Source: Holacanthus passer
Taxonomy: Eukaryota; Chordata; Actinopteri; Pomacanthidae
Direction: 5' to 3'
NCBI GenBank assembly: GCA_025331565.1
Contig: JAFREQ010000003.1
Location: 12,207,001 to 12,271,000 of the forward strand
Length of the DNA stretch: 64,000 nucleotides
In this document: positions 1-12,640 of the stretch, in pieces
Position numbering within the stretch: position 1 is the first letter of the stretch
Layout of the letters: every line of letters begins with the position of its first letter
Notes under the pieces: model-generated
Seen by the model: the letters and a program-made list of their open reading frames with translations, nothing else
What the model was told of the DNA's origin: nothing
Database searches by the model: none
Program-made: the position numbers and the translations under genes

Positions 1-1149
1 ATTTCAAACACATAAATGAACCAACCCAAACTAAATTATCCACATAACACAACTGACTCTCATTGTGAATTCTACACAGTGAACATGCACCATGTAGAAC
101 TCACCCTCCTCCTCCTCCTCCTCTTCTCTCCTGACCAGAGCAGAGAGGATTTTAGATTCTCCTGTAGTCTCCACCTTGGTCTGTGTGAACCACTGATAAA
201 ACTGCACACTGACAGCAACATCTCTGAGTAACTGCTGGAGGAGAAGTATGGAAATCTGACCCTTCAATAACTTCCCTTTGGGCGTTGCAACAAGAGAGAA
301 AAGTTGAGAGAACTGGCTCTTGTGTCTGTCTCTCCACTTCTCGACTACAGCCAGTATAACAGCTAGATGATGAGATTGTCATTGGTAACATCTTGTTAAA
401 AAGCATGCATTAACTCATTACTTATTTACTTATGCATTTATTACACTGCAGTCTACTTTACACTATCCATCCAGCTGCACCCTCCACTGAGCAGGTGCTG
501 CAACCAGGAGGAGTTGCTAACACAACAATAAGGATGAGACCCCATTGCATCATCATCGCAACACAACCAAAGTATTATCAACATCAATTTTATGATTTTA
601 CTCCCTGAGAAAGGAAACTCCTCACAGATGTGAGAGAAACACACATATGTAAAATGCATAATGTTTCATTTTAATATTAAGTACAAGAAAAAAACGCTTT
701 TGGATATTTATGGTAGCGTAGGCTGACACGATCCAATATTTTTGGTTTGTGAATGCAGATCAAAATTTGTGTAAGCAGCAATAAAGCAGATTTTTAGTAG
801 TAGAAATGTAGACACATAGTCGAATTTTGACTTTTACAGTGTCACCTTGAGGTCATTACAAGTGCCTGAGTAGTCGGTGATATTTGTAACCCACCTGCCA
901 ATTTTTGTATTTCTAAGTCTTGTGGTTTTTGCTGCACAAGCACTTTTAGCAGAGAAAAATATTAATAAAATTACTTTTTCACAGGGTAACAATAGGCAAC
1001 CTTTGACTTTATGTGACCTCAATAAGCACTGCACAACATATCACATGCATGAATTGCTACATTGTTGGCACATGACTATATATATGTACTGTATATAATG
1101 CACACCTTATAGTTACAGGGCATGCGTTGAGACCACCTGGACAAAACAT

Positions 1150-1200
1150 CTGTCACTGACGAGCGAGCTTCGCTGCTTGGACCTCTAATTGCTGTGAGGA
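1150..1200. repeat. Dispersed repeat fragment with the CTTCGCTGCTTGGACC core
   Basis: A 16-base core at 1168-1183 recurs exactly at 61162-61177; both are followed by a short AT-rich stretch. The form gcttcgctgcttggacccctaa is, as I recall, a common dispersed repeat end in fish genomes. Confidence 0.5.
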
Positions 1201-2936
1201 CACTAATACCACTGGCTACGTAATATTAAACATTATGCAATTTGTGTGCAGTCAGTTTTTAATTGTATATTTCTCCCACATTGCATTTAACAAACTGTAA
1301 ATGTCAGTCACTAAAATGGAATTTCTCTAATCTCTGTAATACTTCCTGCACAACATCTCCTCCTCTGTCCTACTTGTCAGAGCAATGTGCATGTTCTGTG
1401 CCAGCAGTGCTGAAGCGCCACCAGCAACATTAACCGTCTTCCTTATGTCACGAGTCCTACAGTAGCAATTCGTTCCAATTTGACTAATTTCAGCTCATTA
1501 GATGAATGACTGTGATGGCAGGGTATCAAGACAGAAGGCAGAGGAAATTAGCTGCTGACAGAAAACCTCTTCCTCTCCGGCTCTCTGATTAGCTCGCTCT
1601 TTCTCTCTCCGTCCCTCCATCTCTGCATCTCGCTGCTTGTGTATAAATATTTGATTTTCTCCTCCCTTCATCATGTTGTACACAGATATTTTCAGCCGTC
1701 TATAGACAGCTCTCTATCTGTAACTCAGAGATTTCAGTCGGAGGGTTGGAGGAGCTTTTGTCACAACTGGAACATTACATGAGCACATTCCTGTTCATAT
1801 TTACAGACACAAGTATGTTGGGATCTGTGGCAGGATTCTGTGTTTGTATGCGTGTATGTCTGTGTGGTGGTGTTTCTGTGGCACCTGCTGGCAGTAAGAA
1901 GACCCCCCTTCGTCCACCCTCTCCCTTTCTCTACCTCCTCTTTTTAGTCTGTGTGTTTGCATGTGCATCATTTTCCCCCTCACACAAACACACACACACA
2001 CACACACCAAGCTTATGGAGTCCAGGTATGCCAGCTTCACAGCATCACAAAGATCAGAATCCATACCTTACCTGAAACAGGATGCAAAATGAATTCACCT
2101 TCTGAGAATAACATAACTGCATTAGTTTCTTTAGCCTTACCCGAAGATTGCAAAGTGACTATTAGGAGATAGAAGTTCTTTCTTCACTTCATAAAAAATG
2201 CATATACATTATGTCAGCAATATAAACACTATTTCAATGTTCACTACCTCTGCACTCAGTGATTTCAGAACCTTAATTTATGCAAAGCAGCTTCTTCCAC
2301 TGAGAGTCAGGAGGAAAGTTGTAGCAAAATGGGACAAGTGCTATCTGTTTTTACATTTTTAGCTTGCAATTCTACCTGTTCAGTTCACCTGCTGGACTGT
2401 TAACACTGACACAGCTGTAATGATAAAACAGAACTTCTTCTTCTTCCTCTACAGTGCTGCTGAAGCACTACGACTGTAACATTTATATGGCATCATTACC
2501 AATATGTTTGCACCAACGCAAGTCTAGTTGCAAAACTGTCCTTTCCCTGCCAAAATGTTGCCATTGTGATATTAATATGGAGCTGTCACCGCTATAGTAC
2601 TACTGCAGAACTGTTACCATGGCTACCACTGTACTAATACTAGTACAGGGTGAGACTGTTAGCCAGGCTGCCCCTGCAGTACCGATGCAGATGGCAGACG
2701 TAATTCACATACTGTATCAGACATCATCCTCTTCTATGTCATCCTTTCAGACCTTTTAACATTATGCACATCAAATACACACTCACACACACTGTCTCTC
2801 TCTCACACACACACACCCACTCACACATACACACACATAGTGGTGGCAGTAAGTGGAGCTGATATGATTGATGAAGTCTTTTAGAGTAAGATAATCCCAC
2901 TCAGTGGCTAATGGCTTACAACACCAGATGGGCTGC

Positions 2937-2957
2937 TTTCTCTCTCTCTCTCTCAAC

Positions 2958-2992
<35 letters not shown>
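2937..2992. repeat. Compound (TC)n(AC)n microsatellite
   Basis: A TC dinucleotide run interrupted once by 'caacc' passes directly into an AC run. A related CA/CT-rich tract lies at 2770-2840. Confidence 0.9.
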
Positions 2993-2993
<1 letters not shown>

Positions 2994-4153
2994 AATACAT
3001 CCACACAAATAGAGACACATGCGTGAACACACAAAGAGACAACCCTGAGTAAAAGGTTATAGAGAATGAAGGAAAGTCATATTGAGGATGAATTTAAGGA
3101 CACAGCTAAAGGGAAAATGTGATGATTTGTGAGCAAAATTAACCCCTTTTTGTCTGGCACAGAGGTTAATGACGTGCATAGATCTACACACACACACACC
3201 ACACTATGAGTCAGTCCTAAACCTGCAATATTGTATATGTCTCATCACCACTATATCAATCTGTTCATTGAGCTTGAACCTGAAGACGAAGCGAGAGCAC
3301 TGCTGCGTGAATTCTATTAGAGGCTTCAGCTGTATGAGTCTCTCCATTCACGTGGATGGGGTGTATAAACAGGATTACACTTCAGGGAGCAAAGATAAAG
3401 TGATTAGTTGAGTAGATTTTTGATTGGCTAACTCACAGCCTAATCCTTACTAATGAGGTGCAGGCAAGTTTCTAAAGCACAATGGAGATTAAATTACGCC
3501 ATTATTTCTAATGCAACGTGTGTGTGTGTGTGTTGCTCAGATGGATTTCTGAATTATTTCTCCATGTTTTGGCTGTTGAGCTCACAGCCCAAAATTAGTG
3601 TCCCTGCTAAACAGGATGTTAAAACAAAAGTGTAGATGTTGATTTCTTCTCTGCCCTCAGAGTCTCTGCCTTAAACACCTTGCCTTCTCCAGCTCTTCCT
3701 CTCTCCCAGACCACTAAGTTAATCTGATTAAACTAGCAGCTGTCTGTGATTCTAAACAACAATAGAGGCCTGCTATGCAGCAGATAAGCATCATTACATC
3801 ATGAATTATGCAGGATACAGAGACGCAGCAAGAGAAGATGCGATGAGAGACAACAATTTAGCAGTAGAGCATTCAATAAAAAAACAATCAGTCAAACTGA
3901 TGAGGAAAGAAGCACGGGAAGTGAGAGATGATGGAAGAGGAGAAGATGGGAAGAGAAGTTTATTTGTTTTAGCCCAGTCAACAGAAATATCCTTCATGAG
4001 CCACAGAGCTCATTAGTGAATCTGCTCAATATGAATTCTTTATTAAAACTTTGTATCAACCCACAGTATTTTTCCGAGTGGTAAAAAATAGGGAGAGCTA
4101 AAAATACCTTCTAGCAGCAAAACATAATTATATTACTTCCCAGTAGAGAGTCA

Positions 4154-4232
4154 CACAACCCCGATTCCAAAAAGGTTAGGACACAGTGCAAAACGTGAAT
4201 GAAAACAGAATGATATGCGAATCCTTCAATTT
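4154..4232. mobile_element. Transposon-end-like dispersed teleost repeat
   Basis: The segment reads caaccccgattccaaaaagg and continues through cacagtgcaaaacgtgaatg and a gaatccttcaa-type end. From memory this matches the end sequence of a very abundant non-coding DNA-transposon repeat in fish genomes. Only this end is recognisable here; the rest, if present, is degraded. Confidence 0.5.
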
Positions 4233-4923
4233 TCCAGGTGAACACACTGCAAAGACGAGATGATCAATGCTCAGACTGATAAAACATAAATTTTTATAAA
4301 GTTTAAGAAACAAGCATCAAAATGCTCAATCAATCATGTGCACTTATGGCTATATTAATATTAGTATTATTTACCAACAATTGTTCAGCTATAATTCAAC
4401 TATGTGTGCAGACAATTACAAAATTAAACACATCTTTCCAAATGGGGAGTAGTAGTAGATGTTTTTGCAGTTATATAGACACTGGTATCTGCAAAAGGGT
4501 TAAATATGTTATGCTCATTATCAAATTAATTTGGCTATACAAAGGCAGCACAATATGACTTGACCATGACTAGAGACTTGACTCTCTTGATTACCCTGAT
4601 GACTGTATCAATATACAATTACATCAATCTAATCTAATGTTTTCTGTTATTAAATAGATTGTTCTGGTTTGATTGGACACCTGCATCTTTCATGTGAATG
4701 TGCTCATCGCTGAACAGGGAAATCCTACCAAAGCAAGCTGACATCCAGCTTTGCGAGGCCAGTTAACTGCCACTGTTAGGTTGTGTATGAAGAATAAATC
4801 ATGTTTGATGAGGAGAACAAAGAGCTTCCCTGCAGCTGTGCACGGCACCATGCTTGAAAGCAAAGGACAACAGGTAGAACACTGTAGGAGAGATAAAGAC
4901 TGAAACCAGCTTCCTCGTCTTAC

Positions 4924-5146
4924 CTTTCTTGGTTATGATGATGCGCAGCAGAGGATTGGCTGATGAGACGGCTTTGTGGAAGTTGTCATCGTTGTTGATT
5001 GGAAGGAGGTCCCCGTGGACGTCGGCATATCCCAGCAGCACGTCAACACCGGGGATGCGATGGATGGTTTGGAGGAGGCGGTAGAACTCCTGGAAGCCGC
5101 CCGGGCCGTTCCTCTTCAGAGCGAAGCGACGGTACTCTGCCTCAAA
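4924..5146 (-). CDS. pard6a: Par-6 polarity protein, second coding exon (PB1 domain)
   Basis: This exon carries nearly the whole PB1 domain of Par-6, which pairs with the PB1 domain of atypical PKC. The minus-strand acceptor TTATCTTCTTCAG precedes FEAEYRRFALKR. The frame continues through GFQEFYRLLQ and IPGVDVLLGYADVHGD to LLPINNDDNFHKAV and ends at NPLLRIIITKK. The GYADVHGD and INNDD parts form the acidic (OPCA-type) side of the fold. The exon is 223 bp: 74 codons plus one base, then donor GTAAGA at 4923-4918. It joins exon 1 in phase 0. The words FALKR, GFQEF and DVLLGY resemble PARD6A more than PARD6B or PARD6G, so I call pard6a, with paralogue certainty around 0.7. Partial CRIB and PDZ regions are not seen and must lie left of the window. 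Confidence 0.93.
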
Positions 5147-5799
5147 CTGAAGAAGATAACACAAAAATCAAGTGGTGAATATTTCCCATTTGAAGCTATG
5201 CACTTTCTGCTGTGTCAGTGTTAAAGGCAAATATTATTCAAAAACATGAACAGGCAATTTTATCATGTATCCTTCCTCAGAGGAGCAACAATGTGCAGAC
5301 TGAAGAACATTTTCTTATGTAAATACAAGTAACATTGATGAAGCAAAGCACTGACATAAGTGAAGTTGACTTTACATCAGCGATTAGTTTAAAGGGTCAG
5401 TTCATCCTAACTGTTTTTTTTTCTTCTCTTATCTGTTATGGCATCTATTTGGGCACATTTATTTATTATAGATTTATAAATTAGTTTTTGGATTTGACAG
5501 TATTGAAAAAGCATTTTTAAAGAATCCAAAAACAGCAACATCTCTTTGTAGAATCATTGCCCAATATAATGGAGGTGAATAGATAATCAATCCACAGTCT
5601 GTCAGTTTTTATGAGGGTTATATTCTACTGAAGAAATAATGGTGGATTCAATTCATCATCTTTGCACTTAAGGATTCTCAGAGAGGGACACATGTGAAAA
5701 AAGAAGTTGCTTTAGACAGTGTCAGCTAAATATAATGCATGCAATGTACCTCAGTAGGCACTGCTCTACCACTAACCTTTCTGAAACTGACCACTTCAA

Positions 5800-6000
5800 T
5801 GTCCTCCTCTCTCCCCCTCTATCAAAGTCTCAGTCCTCTGTCTTCTACACATTCTGTCCCTATCAACTTTTCCTCCCTCCTCTCCTTCCTCTCCCTCCTC
5901 CTCTGTCCTATCACATCTCCCCTCATCTGACTCCCTCATACGCTTACTCTTTTTTATCTTCGCTACCCTCCTTGACCTCTGACCTCCCTCCCTTCTACCA
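5800..6000 (+). repeat. Pyrimidine-rich tract (plus strand)
   Basis: About 200 bases of mostly C and T with many CCTCC, CTCTC and TCCC words and few purines. It is low-complexity sequence inside a pard6a intron, and the open frames through it are compositional. Confidence 0.7.
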
Positions 6001-9000
6001 AGCGACTTTGTTATCACTACTGTTGTTAAAAAGATAGGTGACATACGATCCTCATTTCCCCATCCACCTGTGGACGCCACCTGTCCAAGATCCACCTCTT
6101 CATCTCTTGCTCGAACTTAACTGCGACTTCCCCCCTTGCTGTCACAAAGGAACTACACATTTGGAGTCTCAGTTATGTTATATATTTGCCACCAAGCTTG
6201 TAAAACACATCTTTCACCAGCAGCTCTTGGCAGGACATATGTTGGTTTGTCCTTTCAGGTAATAAAATGTCTATTGTTCTCTGGAGCTGGCAGGACTGGT
6301 GCTGCATGTGTGCTCCATATTAAGGCAACATGACGTTGGGAAAAACTGAAAATGTGATATCTCTCTTTTCTGCGCTCTATATTGCGACAGGAAAAAAGGC
6401 AGGAAATTGCAACAGATACATGCTGTGTGTTATTCATGCATAGATACAAAACAGTTCATCACAATTTCCATCATTTGAGTAACTATCTTTCAGACTTTGA
6501 CAATCCTCTCCTAACAAAACAACCCCCCTCCTTCTTCTACCACACATGGTTTAGCCTCAGTCATCCCTCCAGAAAACACACTCAACTCCTTAACTTTCAG
6601 TTTCATGTATACAACTGACACCAACATGGAAAAGTGGGGAGAACACAGGAGGAGTGGTATTTGTTAAAATTGTAATCTATACTATCTAACAATGTTCAGA
6701 TGTATACTTAATCTGTGTGGTGGAAGATAAACAGACCTCCCAGCACGGGTGAGGATGGTAAAACTCAAACAGACAGATTCATCTATACGTCGGCAAGATG
6801 TAAGTACAGATAGATCTGAATACTGCAAGATTTTGTGTGTGTGTTGTGTGATGATAACATGCACTCAAATGCTGCCTTGTGCAACTGAACGCATGCTTCT
6901 AGCATCCAGGTGACACGATCTGTGGCAGTCGACATGTTCTGCACATGCTTATGGGTGATACGCAGAGTCTGCATGCACAGTATTCAGTTCGCCATGTTCT
7001 CTGGTGACGTAATGCACTTGATCACTTAATCAAACAACCAAAACAAGCAGCACTCATTTTTATGTTTTGGTAGGCAACTAGTCGGGCCTGCTTTAGCTGT
7101 TTGTTGATGAAGTGCACTCCTTATCCAGAGCACACAGGGAACTGATCAAACTATGTTTATCCAAGAAGCCTTAAATCTGACTAAATTATGTAATATCAGC
7201 TGGAACACTGGTAATAAACAAATAATACTTAAGTCGAGTTAAAAGGATTATGAGAGGATAAAGCAGGTTAATGTAATTATGTAAATGGCTTAACAGGACT
7301 ATTGCCTCAACTCACTGCGTGTTGTGCATTACTGTGCACGAGTCAATGGAGCCATTATTAACGCTGCAATGGAACACTAGCAACCTGTGTAATTCAGATT
7401 ATAATGGAAACAAAGCCTGATTGGAGAGACAATTAACTACACCCATTCTGAATCACTACTGTTATAGTCTGTTGATCAGTTCCTACTAACAATGTTGCAT
7501 CAACATCCACACATGCAGTAAAAACATAATCATGACAGCATGACTTCTGCCTAACTACGGGTAAAAAATAAGGTTTTTTGTCCAAATAATTGGACTATTA
7601 TAAAGTAAAAGTAGGAGTGTGTGCTGGAGGAAGGCTGTTAGGACAGGCTCTGTCTTCAGTCACACAATTTCATCACAACTCAGACTTGACTTCAGTGTGA
7701 GACTTGAATTGAAAACGATGGATGAATTCCACCAATCAGCACGAGCAGCAGGTGGAGGTGGAGGTGGTGGAGGTACGACCGGTGTCTCATACTGAGGTAA
7801 ACACAGTCAAGGATGCATTGCAATGTCTGTCTAATCGCATCAGTGTGCACTTGTAGCCTGTAGTGATTTCACAGTTCAATGCATCACATTAAGTAATTAA
7901 AAAATTATTAGCAAATCTGGCCCACACTGCGATGTGATCAGACAGTTGACGCTGTTCAGCCACATTATAACAGATTATATACAGGCATTGATAATTCACT
8001 GTTAGATAAATAAATTTCGTCTTTTCCGGTTTTAATGTTTGTTTACAAGTGGCTTCAATGCATGTCGAGAAAGAAAGATAAGAGCCAGAGAGAGAAAAAC
8101 AGAGACAGGGACAATCTTTAGCAGCTCCCATTAGACGACAGCATGTTTGTGTTTATGTTCCTGGTGTCTCTCCTTATTCAAAGCTTAGTGAAACAGGTAT
8201 TGATGAAGTAATTCCCTTCAAATCCTGAAAGGTCTTTTTTTCACAATCATCGTCGCCTGCGTGATCTGAAGGTTGACATAACATTTATTTAGAACAGTAA
8301 AGCAGCTGTGTGACAAAATACACGTCTTCATTACTTTTGTCTGAAACTAAACTGTGATCCTTTTGGAAGTTCCACTGTGTGACATGGCTTTAACACAAGC
8401 TGTCAGAAACACATGAGTGAATGTCAGCGACAGTAAAACTATGCTTCAGCACAGCATTGTCAACAAAGCAATAGGCAACTAGTGGCGGCAACATCTAATC
8501 TAAAGTCTAACAAGGCCATCTATTCTCTCTCATTAAGAGTAATGGAAAAGTCACTGAAGTGTTTGTTGAAAAGTTTAAGTGGGCCTGCTCATTGAAGAAC
8601 GCTTCCTTCCACAGTGGGTCATTATAAATGCATTAAACTGTAATATATATTCTGATGTTGGAGCTTCTCTAAGTGCTCTGACATTACTTGTAAAGACTTA
8701 TATGTCAGCAAAATGCAAAGAATCACAATGTCTTTACTAGGTCTGAAAAGAGAACTCCAAGACTCAGCAACGCTATGAAAACACAAGCACTAACTCAGGG
8801 TCGAGTCTCAATACTGACTGCATATTATCCTTTACCTATAGTTATTATATTGTCTGCAAGCAAACTGTGTTATCTAGGAAGAGAACAAACAGTCCACTTC
8901 CAGTTTCATTGTGTGACATGGCTTCAATGTAGCTGTCAACAACAATACATGGAGTGAATGTCAATGACTAAACTATGTACTCTTCCTGCAGCTGATTCAG

Positions 9001-9343
9001 CACAGCACTGACTAGGAATGTACATTCACTTGCAAAAATTAAAACTCCTCTGATGTCACGCTGAATGTAAATAATGAACCCTACAATGAAGATTTCCTCC
9101 ACTGGTGGAAAATTGGCCTCCCAGAATGGAAGTACTCTCATTACTTTAAACCTGGTGGCTACTGAAGTACAGTGCCTAAGTGAATACATGTCAACAACCA
9201 AAATCAACACACTACAGTATTACAGGATCACAGCATGGATGGAAATGATGACATGGACAAAGAGACTGATTGATTGAGGCTGGATATCGGTGTGTTTTGA
9301 CGCATATGGACGGATCAGATGAGGACAGCAGGTCTGCTCCGGG

Positions 9344-9387
9344 AGCCGGGGGCTCGTGCTCCAGCAGCCGGGGGCTCGAGCTCCGGC
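9344..9387. repeat. 22-bp GC-rich tandem duplication
   Basis: Two adjacent 22-base units share agccgggggctcg followed by gctcc; they differ at two positions. A partial third unit (agcccggg) follows. They lie in the CpG-rich first intron of pard6a. Confidence 0.8.
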
Positions 9388-9596
9388 AGCCCGGGTGTCA
9401 GACTCGGGTATCCCGCCTGTCACGTTCACCCTGATCACCTCTGTATTGATTCTGAATATCTCCTTGGATCGATCCGGATGTCTGTCGGTGATTCACCTCT
9501 CGTGTGAACACAAGGTTACGTGGGTGCTGCCCTCCACGAACCATCCTCCCTGTCACCGAAACGTAAAATGAAAGACACGGTGACGGCGCCACTCAC

Positions 9597-9677
9597 TTTG
9601 CTCTTGACCTCCACCACACCGTCGCCGGGTCTGAACGGCGGCCGGTGCTGCTGCTGCGGCTGCGGCTGTCTGGACAT
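9597..9677 (-). CDS. pard6a: Par-6 polarity protein, first coding exon (27 codons)
   Basis: This exon encodes the N-terminus of a Par-6 family scaffold, which joins Par-3, atypical PKC and Cdc42 in the apical polarity complex. Read on the minus strand it begins MSRQPQPQQQHRPPF and ends VVEVKSK, the conserved Par-6 lead-in to the PB1 domain; its lysines include the basic contact for the aPKC PB1 domain (family knowledge). A GTGAGT donor follows directly at 9596-9591, leaving phase 0. I chose the ATG at 9677 because it has A at -3 and gives a family-like N-terminal length. A second in-frame ATG 16 codons upstream (9725) would give a longer form starting MVLSAVPPP. The Q/P-rich stretch is encoded by a CTG/CGG-rich repeat. 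The partner exon 4.4 kb away joins in phase and continues the PB1 domain. The family call is firm; the paralogue is less so. Confidence 0.87.
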
Positions 9678-11448
9678 GCTGCTCCCCGGTCTGCTGGCTG
9701 GAGGAGGCACTGCGGATAAAACCATCCAGCGGATTCGAGCCTGTGTGTGTTTCCTTCCTCTGTCCTCGGGTGGAAGAAGAAGAAGAAGAAGAAAAAAAAA
9801 AATCAGATCGCACAGCAGGCGATGAGAGTCGAGGTTCAGCCGTGTGTGGATTGTGTGTTTTCCTGCCACGACAGGTGGAGTCCGGTAAATCCAGTCTGGG
9901 ACTCAAGGTGCTGGACAAACCCGTCCTTCTCCTCCTCCTCCTCCTCCTCCAGCCTGCACACACTGGAGGACACGGCAGAGGGGGCGGGACATGACACACC
10001 ACAACACACCACAACACACTGCTGCTGCATGGATGTGTCACACACTAATCCTCCACTGCTCTGCACATTAGTCTGCTATTATAAATATGTTTTTTCTTCT
10101 ACTGGATGCCTGATTATTATTACACCCACTGATGACATTGTTATTTACCATTGCTCCTTCCAACAGCCTTTTGAGGCCCCAAGCTGACGACTATATCCAC
10201 AATGAGCAAAACAGCAATCCATCCAATTTGGGCAGTACAAAATAAAATACCTTAATACAACATCTCTATCTATCTCTCTCTTTGTTAAAAGCAAGGTTTT
10301 TCCTTGCTGTTGTCACCAAGTGTTTGCTCATGATCACTGCAACAACAAACAATATTAAGCTACAGGCATTAAACAGCTTGACACTTATAGCAATAATAGC
10401 AGCAGACCACTGGAGATGTATAGACAGTATAAGCTCCACAGCAGCTACAGCCACAAACATACATTAAAGAAAAAAGTAGTGCAAATACACACAAAACAGT
10501 GTTCAGTCTGATATAGGTTCAGCTTCTCTGCACATTAGCTTTCTGGGTGGTATATGAACATTTTCATACACCTCACTGAAGGTAGAAGTTCCTAAATGTA
10601 AATGTAGAAGTCACTGCTGGAGGATCCACTGTGAGCATTTTAGCCAAATGCGCCTATTTTGATTTGGGTCACTTTGTGTGCTTGCAGGGTGGTGCATGAA
10701 ATCAGAGATCGATTAAGGTACATGCAACCTTTTTTAAAAAAAAACTTTACCATAATGATGTCATTCTTAATTTTATTGTATTATTTTTACAGTTCACAAT
10801 TTGCCAGGCCCAGGTGTGACCATAGGTTAAAGAAAAAAAGTAGTGCATCATACCCAGTGAGCTCCCAGCTGTTGTTTCCCAATAAACAGTTACACCATCT
10901 AACTAAGACCACAAAATGTTGACCTGTTGTGTAAAGTCATATGGTCCTTATTTGACTAGAATTACTTTGCAGCCAAGGTATCAAGCCTCATGTCTGTGTT
11001 TTGGGTTAAACAGTCTGTGTTTATGTCAGGTTCATTGACCAAATCCTAAGAATTGCCTCCAGAGATTCACAGAGTTCCACTGTTCTCTCCAAATCTGATA
11101 GCGAGTCGGAGACATGTTGAAATATTTATCTCAAACGATTGCACTGAACAAACAGCGACATTCAGTCACTCCCCATATTTTAGTTCATCACACCGACGAA
11201 AGAATATCTTCATCAGGTATGATAACACATCAAGCTGCTATTGTCTGCATTCACACTTTCATAATTCAATGTGAAAATGATTCACCGTGACGTGTGGAAG
11301 AGGTTTCAGACTTAACAGCTTCGGTTGTGCGTCTTTTATTTGAGCTTTTCATCTCTTTTCTTCCTCCTGCTCATATTTTCCTTCTCCAGATTTATACCCT
11401 GCGCTAACCCATCCTAATCATTTCGGTACCAGCCCGTACCAGGACCAG

Positions 11449-11472
11449 TGTGTGTGTGTGTGTGTGTGTGTG
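11449..11472. repeat. (GT)12 microsatellite
   Basis: An uninterrupted alternating T/G tract. Confidence 0.95.
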
Positions 11473-11589
11473 GCAGGATCCTTGTGTGCTTATGTAAGAG
11501 GCTGTAATTACCGACAACATGTAAGGCCTTCAGATAAGGATGCATTCCAAAGAACAGGAGACAAAATAAAACATGCTCTTTTATCAACT

Positions 11590-11768
11590 ATCTCTATCCT
11601 TCTTTCAGGTAGTCTACGCTCCATCCCTCTTTCACCCTCTTCCCTTGCTTTAACTCTCTTCCTCTCCTGTATCTCCTCTTCTTTTCTCTCCCCCTCTCGT
11701 GTCCTTTCCACCACCTTCCCATCTTCCACCCTCCCCCTCCTCCTCCTCCTCCTCCTCCTCTTCTCTCT
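11590..11768 (+). repeat. Pyrimidine-rich tract ending in (CTC)n
   Basis: A C/T-rich stretch with scattered purines that ends in a CTC/TCC triplet run at about 11738-11762. The purine-rich complement produces long Glu/Arg/Gly open frames on the minus strand that are not genes. Confidence 0.8.
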
Positions 11769-11945
11769 GTGATAGTGGAATGTAGGAATGTGAGGAGAGT
11801 TGGAAAAGGGAGGACTTGGATTGACAGTGTGATCTCATACAGCCCAAAACTTTGATGCTTACACATACTTTGTTAGTGTGAGCACGTGTGTGTGCATGTG
11901 TGTGTGTATTAGTCAACATAAATCATTACATTTTAAGATGATGAC

Positions 11946-12080
11946 TTGGATGAAGGTTTGGTGTTAGAGTTAGGTTAAGGTGAGGGTTAGGCGAGGAGTG
12001 GTTACGGTTAGGATAAGTCTACAGCTTTTGAATGTAAGTCCGTGTAATGTCCTCTGAAGGGATGGAAACACCCAGGTGTG
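11946..12080. repeat. Dispersed 'ggttagg' repeat, copy C
   Basis: The segment contains gttagagttaggttaagg, gagggttaggcgagg and acggttaggataag, then gaatgtaagtccgtgtaatg and tcctctgaagggatgg. This resembles the later part of the GT-associated repeat at 29655-29896 and 52178-52420. It is more diverged than those two. Confidence 0.45.
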
Positions 12081-12394
12081 TGTATAAAAGTACATAGGAT
12101 GACGGATGACTCAGATTCAGTACTGAGTCATTTGTGTCTGTGATGCCTCAAGGTTCGTCTGACAGCTGAAATCTAAAGGACATTTGTAGTTATTGCACAC
12201 ACAATATATACATGTGGTCGCTAATTGCTATTTTGATAACTGATTAATATGAAAATTTTGAATGAAATAAAGATGATAGTAATAATTTTACAATAGAGTC
12301 TTGCCAGTAGCAGCCCAATATTTAATGATTAATCAAATGTAATGTATAGTTTGACCTGAGGATGTGACAGTTGTGCAAGCAGGGTAAAAGGTTA

Positions 12395-12640
12395 AGGAAG
12401 AGATATAGGACCCTGATGCAGACGCTAGAGGCAGAGCTGGTGCAGTTGAGTGCAAGAACGAGAAATCCAAAAACAGGCAAGGTCCAGGAAAAAATTCAAA
12501 ACACTACGAGAACACAAGGTCTTGGCACTCGACTAAATACGAGGAAAAAGGCATTCCATGCTCGAGACGTGGTACAAAGAGGAACTGGCAAAGACAAGAG
12601 GAACACAAGTGAACAAAATAATAATGAACTGAAAGGATGA
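12395..12640 (-). mobile_element. Probable LTR-retrotransposon fragment
   Basis: The string gaccctgatgcagacgctag and the following A-rich text with repeated 'acaggcaa' and 'aaatccaaaaac' words resemble, as I remember it, the 3' LTR end and flank of Gypsy-type elements in fish, read on the minus strand. No terminal repeats or target duplication were found. The 89-codon open frame across it is not a recognisable protein. Confidence 0.35.

Larger units (their letters stand above)
1..4923 (-). other. pard6a: Intron of pard6a (after the PB1 exon), open at left edge
   Basis: No further Par-6 coding sequence (partial CRIB, PDZ) was found here on the minus strand, so this is read as the intron after the PB1 exon. 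It holds a (TCC)n tract near 107-125, CA-rich tracts near 1987-2007 and 2770-2840, a TC/AC compound microsatellite at 2937-2992, part of a dispersed repeat near 1150-1190 and a transposon-end-like repeat at 4154-4232. The remaining sequence shows nothing I can assign. Confidence 0.7.
5147..9596 (-). other. pard6a: Intron 1 of pard6a
   Basis: This 4,450-base intron is bounded by GTGAGT at 9596 and TTCTTCAG at 5147 on the minus strand. It contains a pyrimidine-rich plus-strand tract at about 5800-6000. Its first few hundred bases (about 9300-9596) are GC-rich and CpG-containing, with a 22-bp tandem duplication. No other gene is supported inside it. Confidence 0.8.
9300..9990 (-). promoter_or_regulatory. 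pard6a: GC-rich, CpG-containing start region of pard6a
   Basis: GC and CpG content rise sharply around the first coding exon compared with flanking DNA, as at many vertebrate promoters. Upstream of the ATG on the minus strand, the 5' region contains a GAA/TTC triplet block (about 9776-9800) and a CTC/GAG triplet block (about 9924-9950). I see no clear TATA box and cannot place the transcription start. The call rests on composition and position only. Confidence 0.5.

Noticed and set aside
9553..10187. Several 80-160 codon frames around the pard6a start on both strands
   Set aside because: They arise from GC-rich sequence and GAA/CTC triplet repeats. Only the frame ending VEVKSK fits a known protein.
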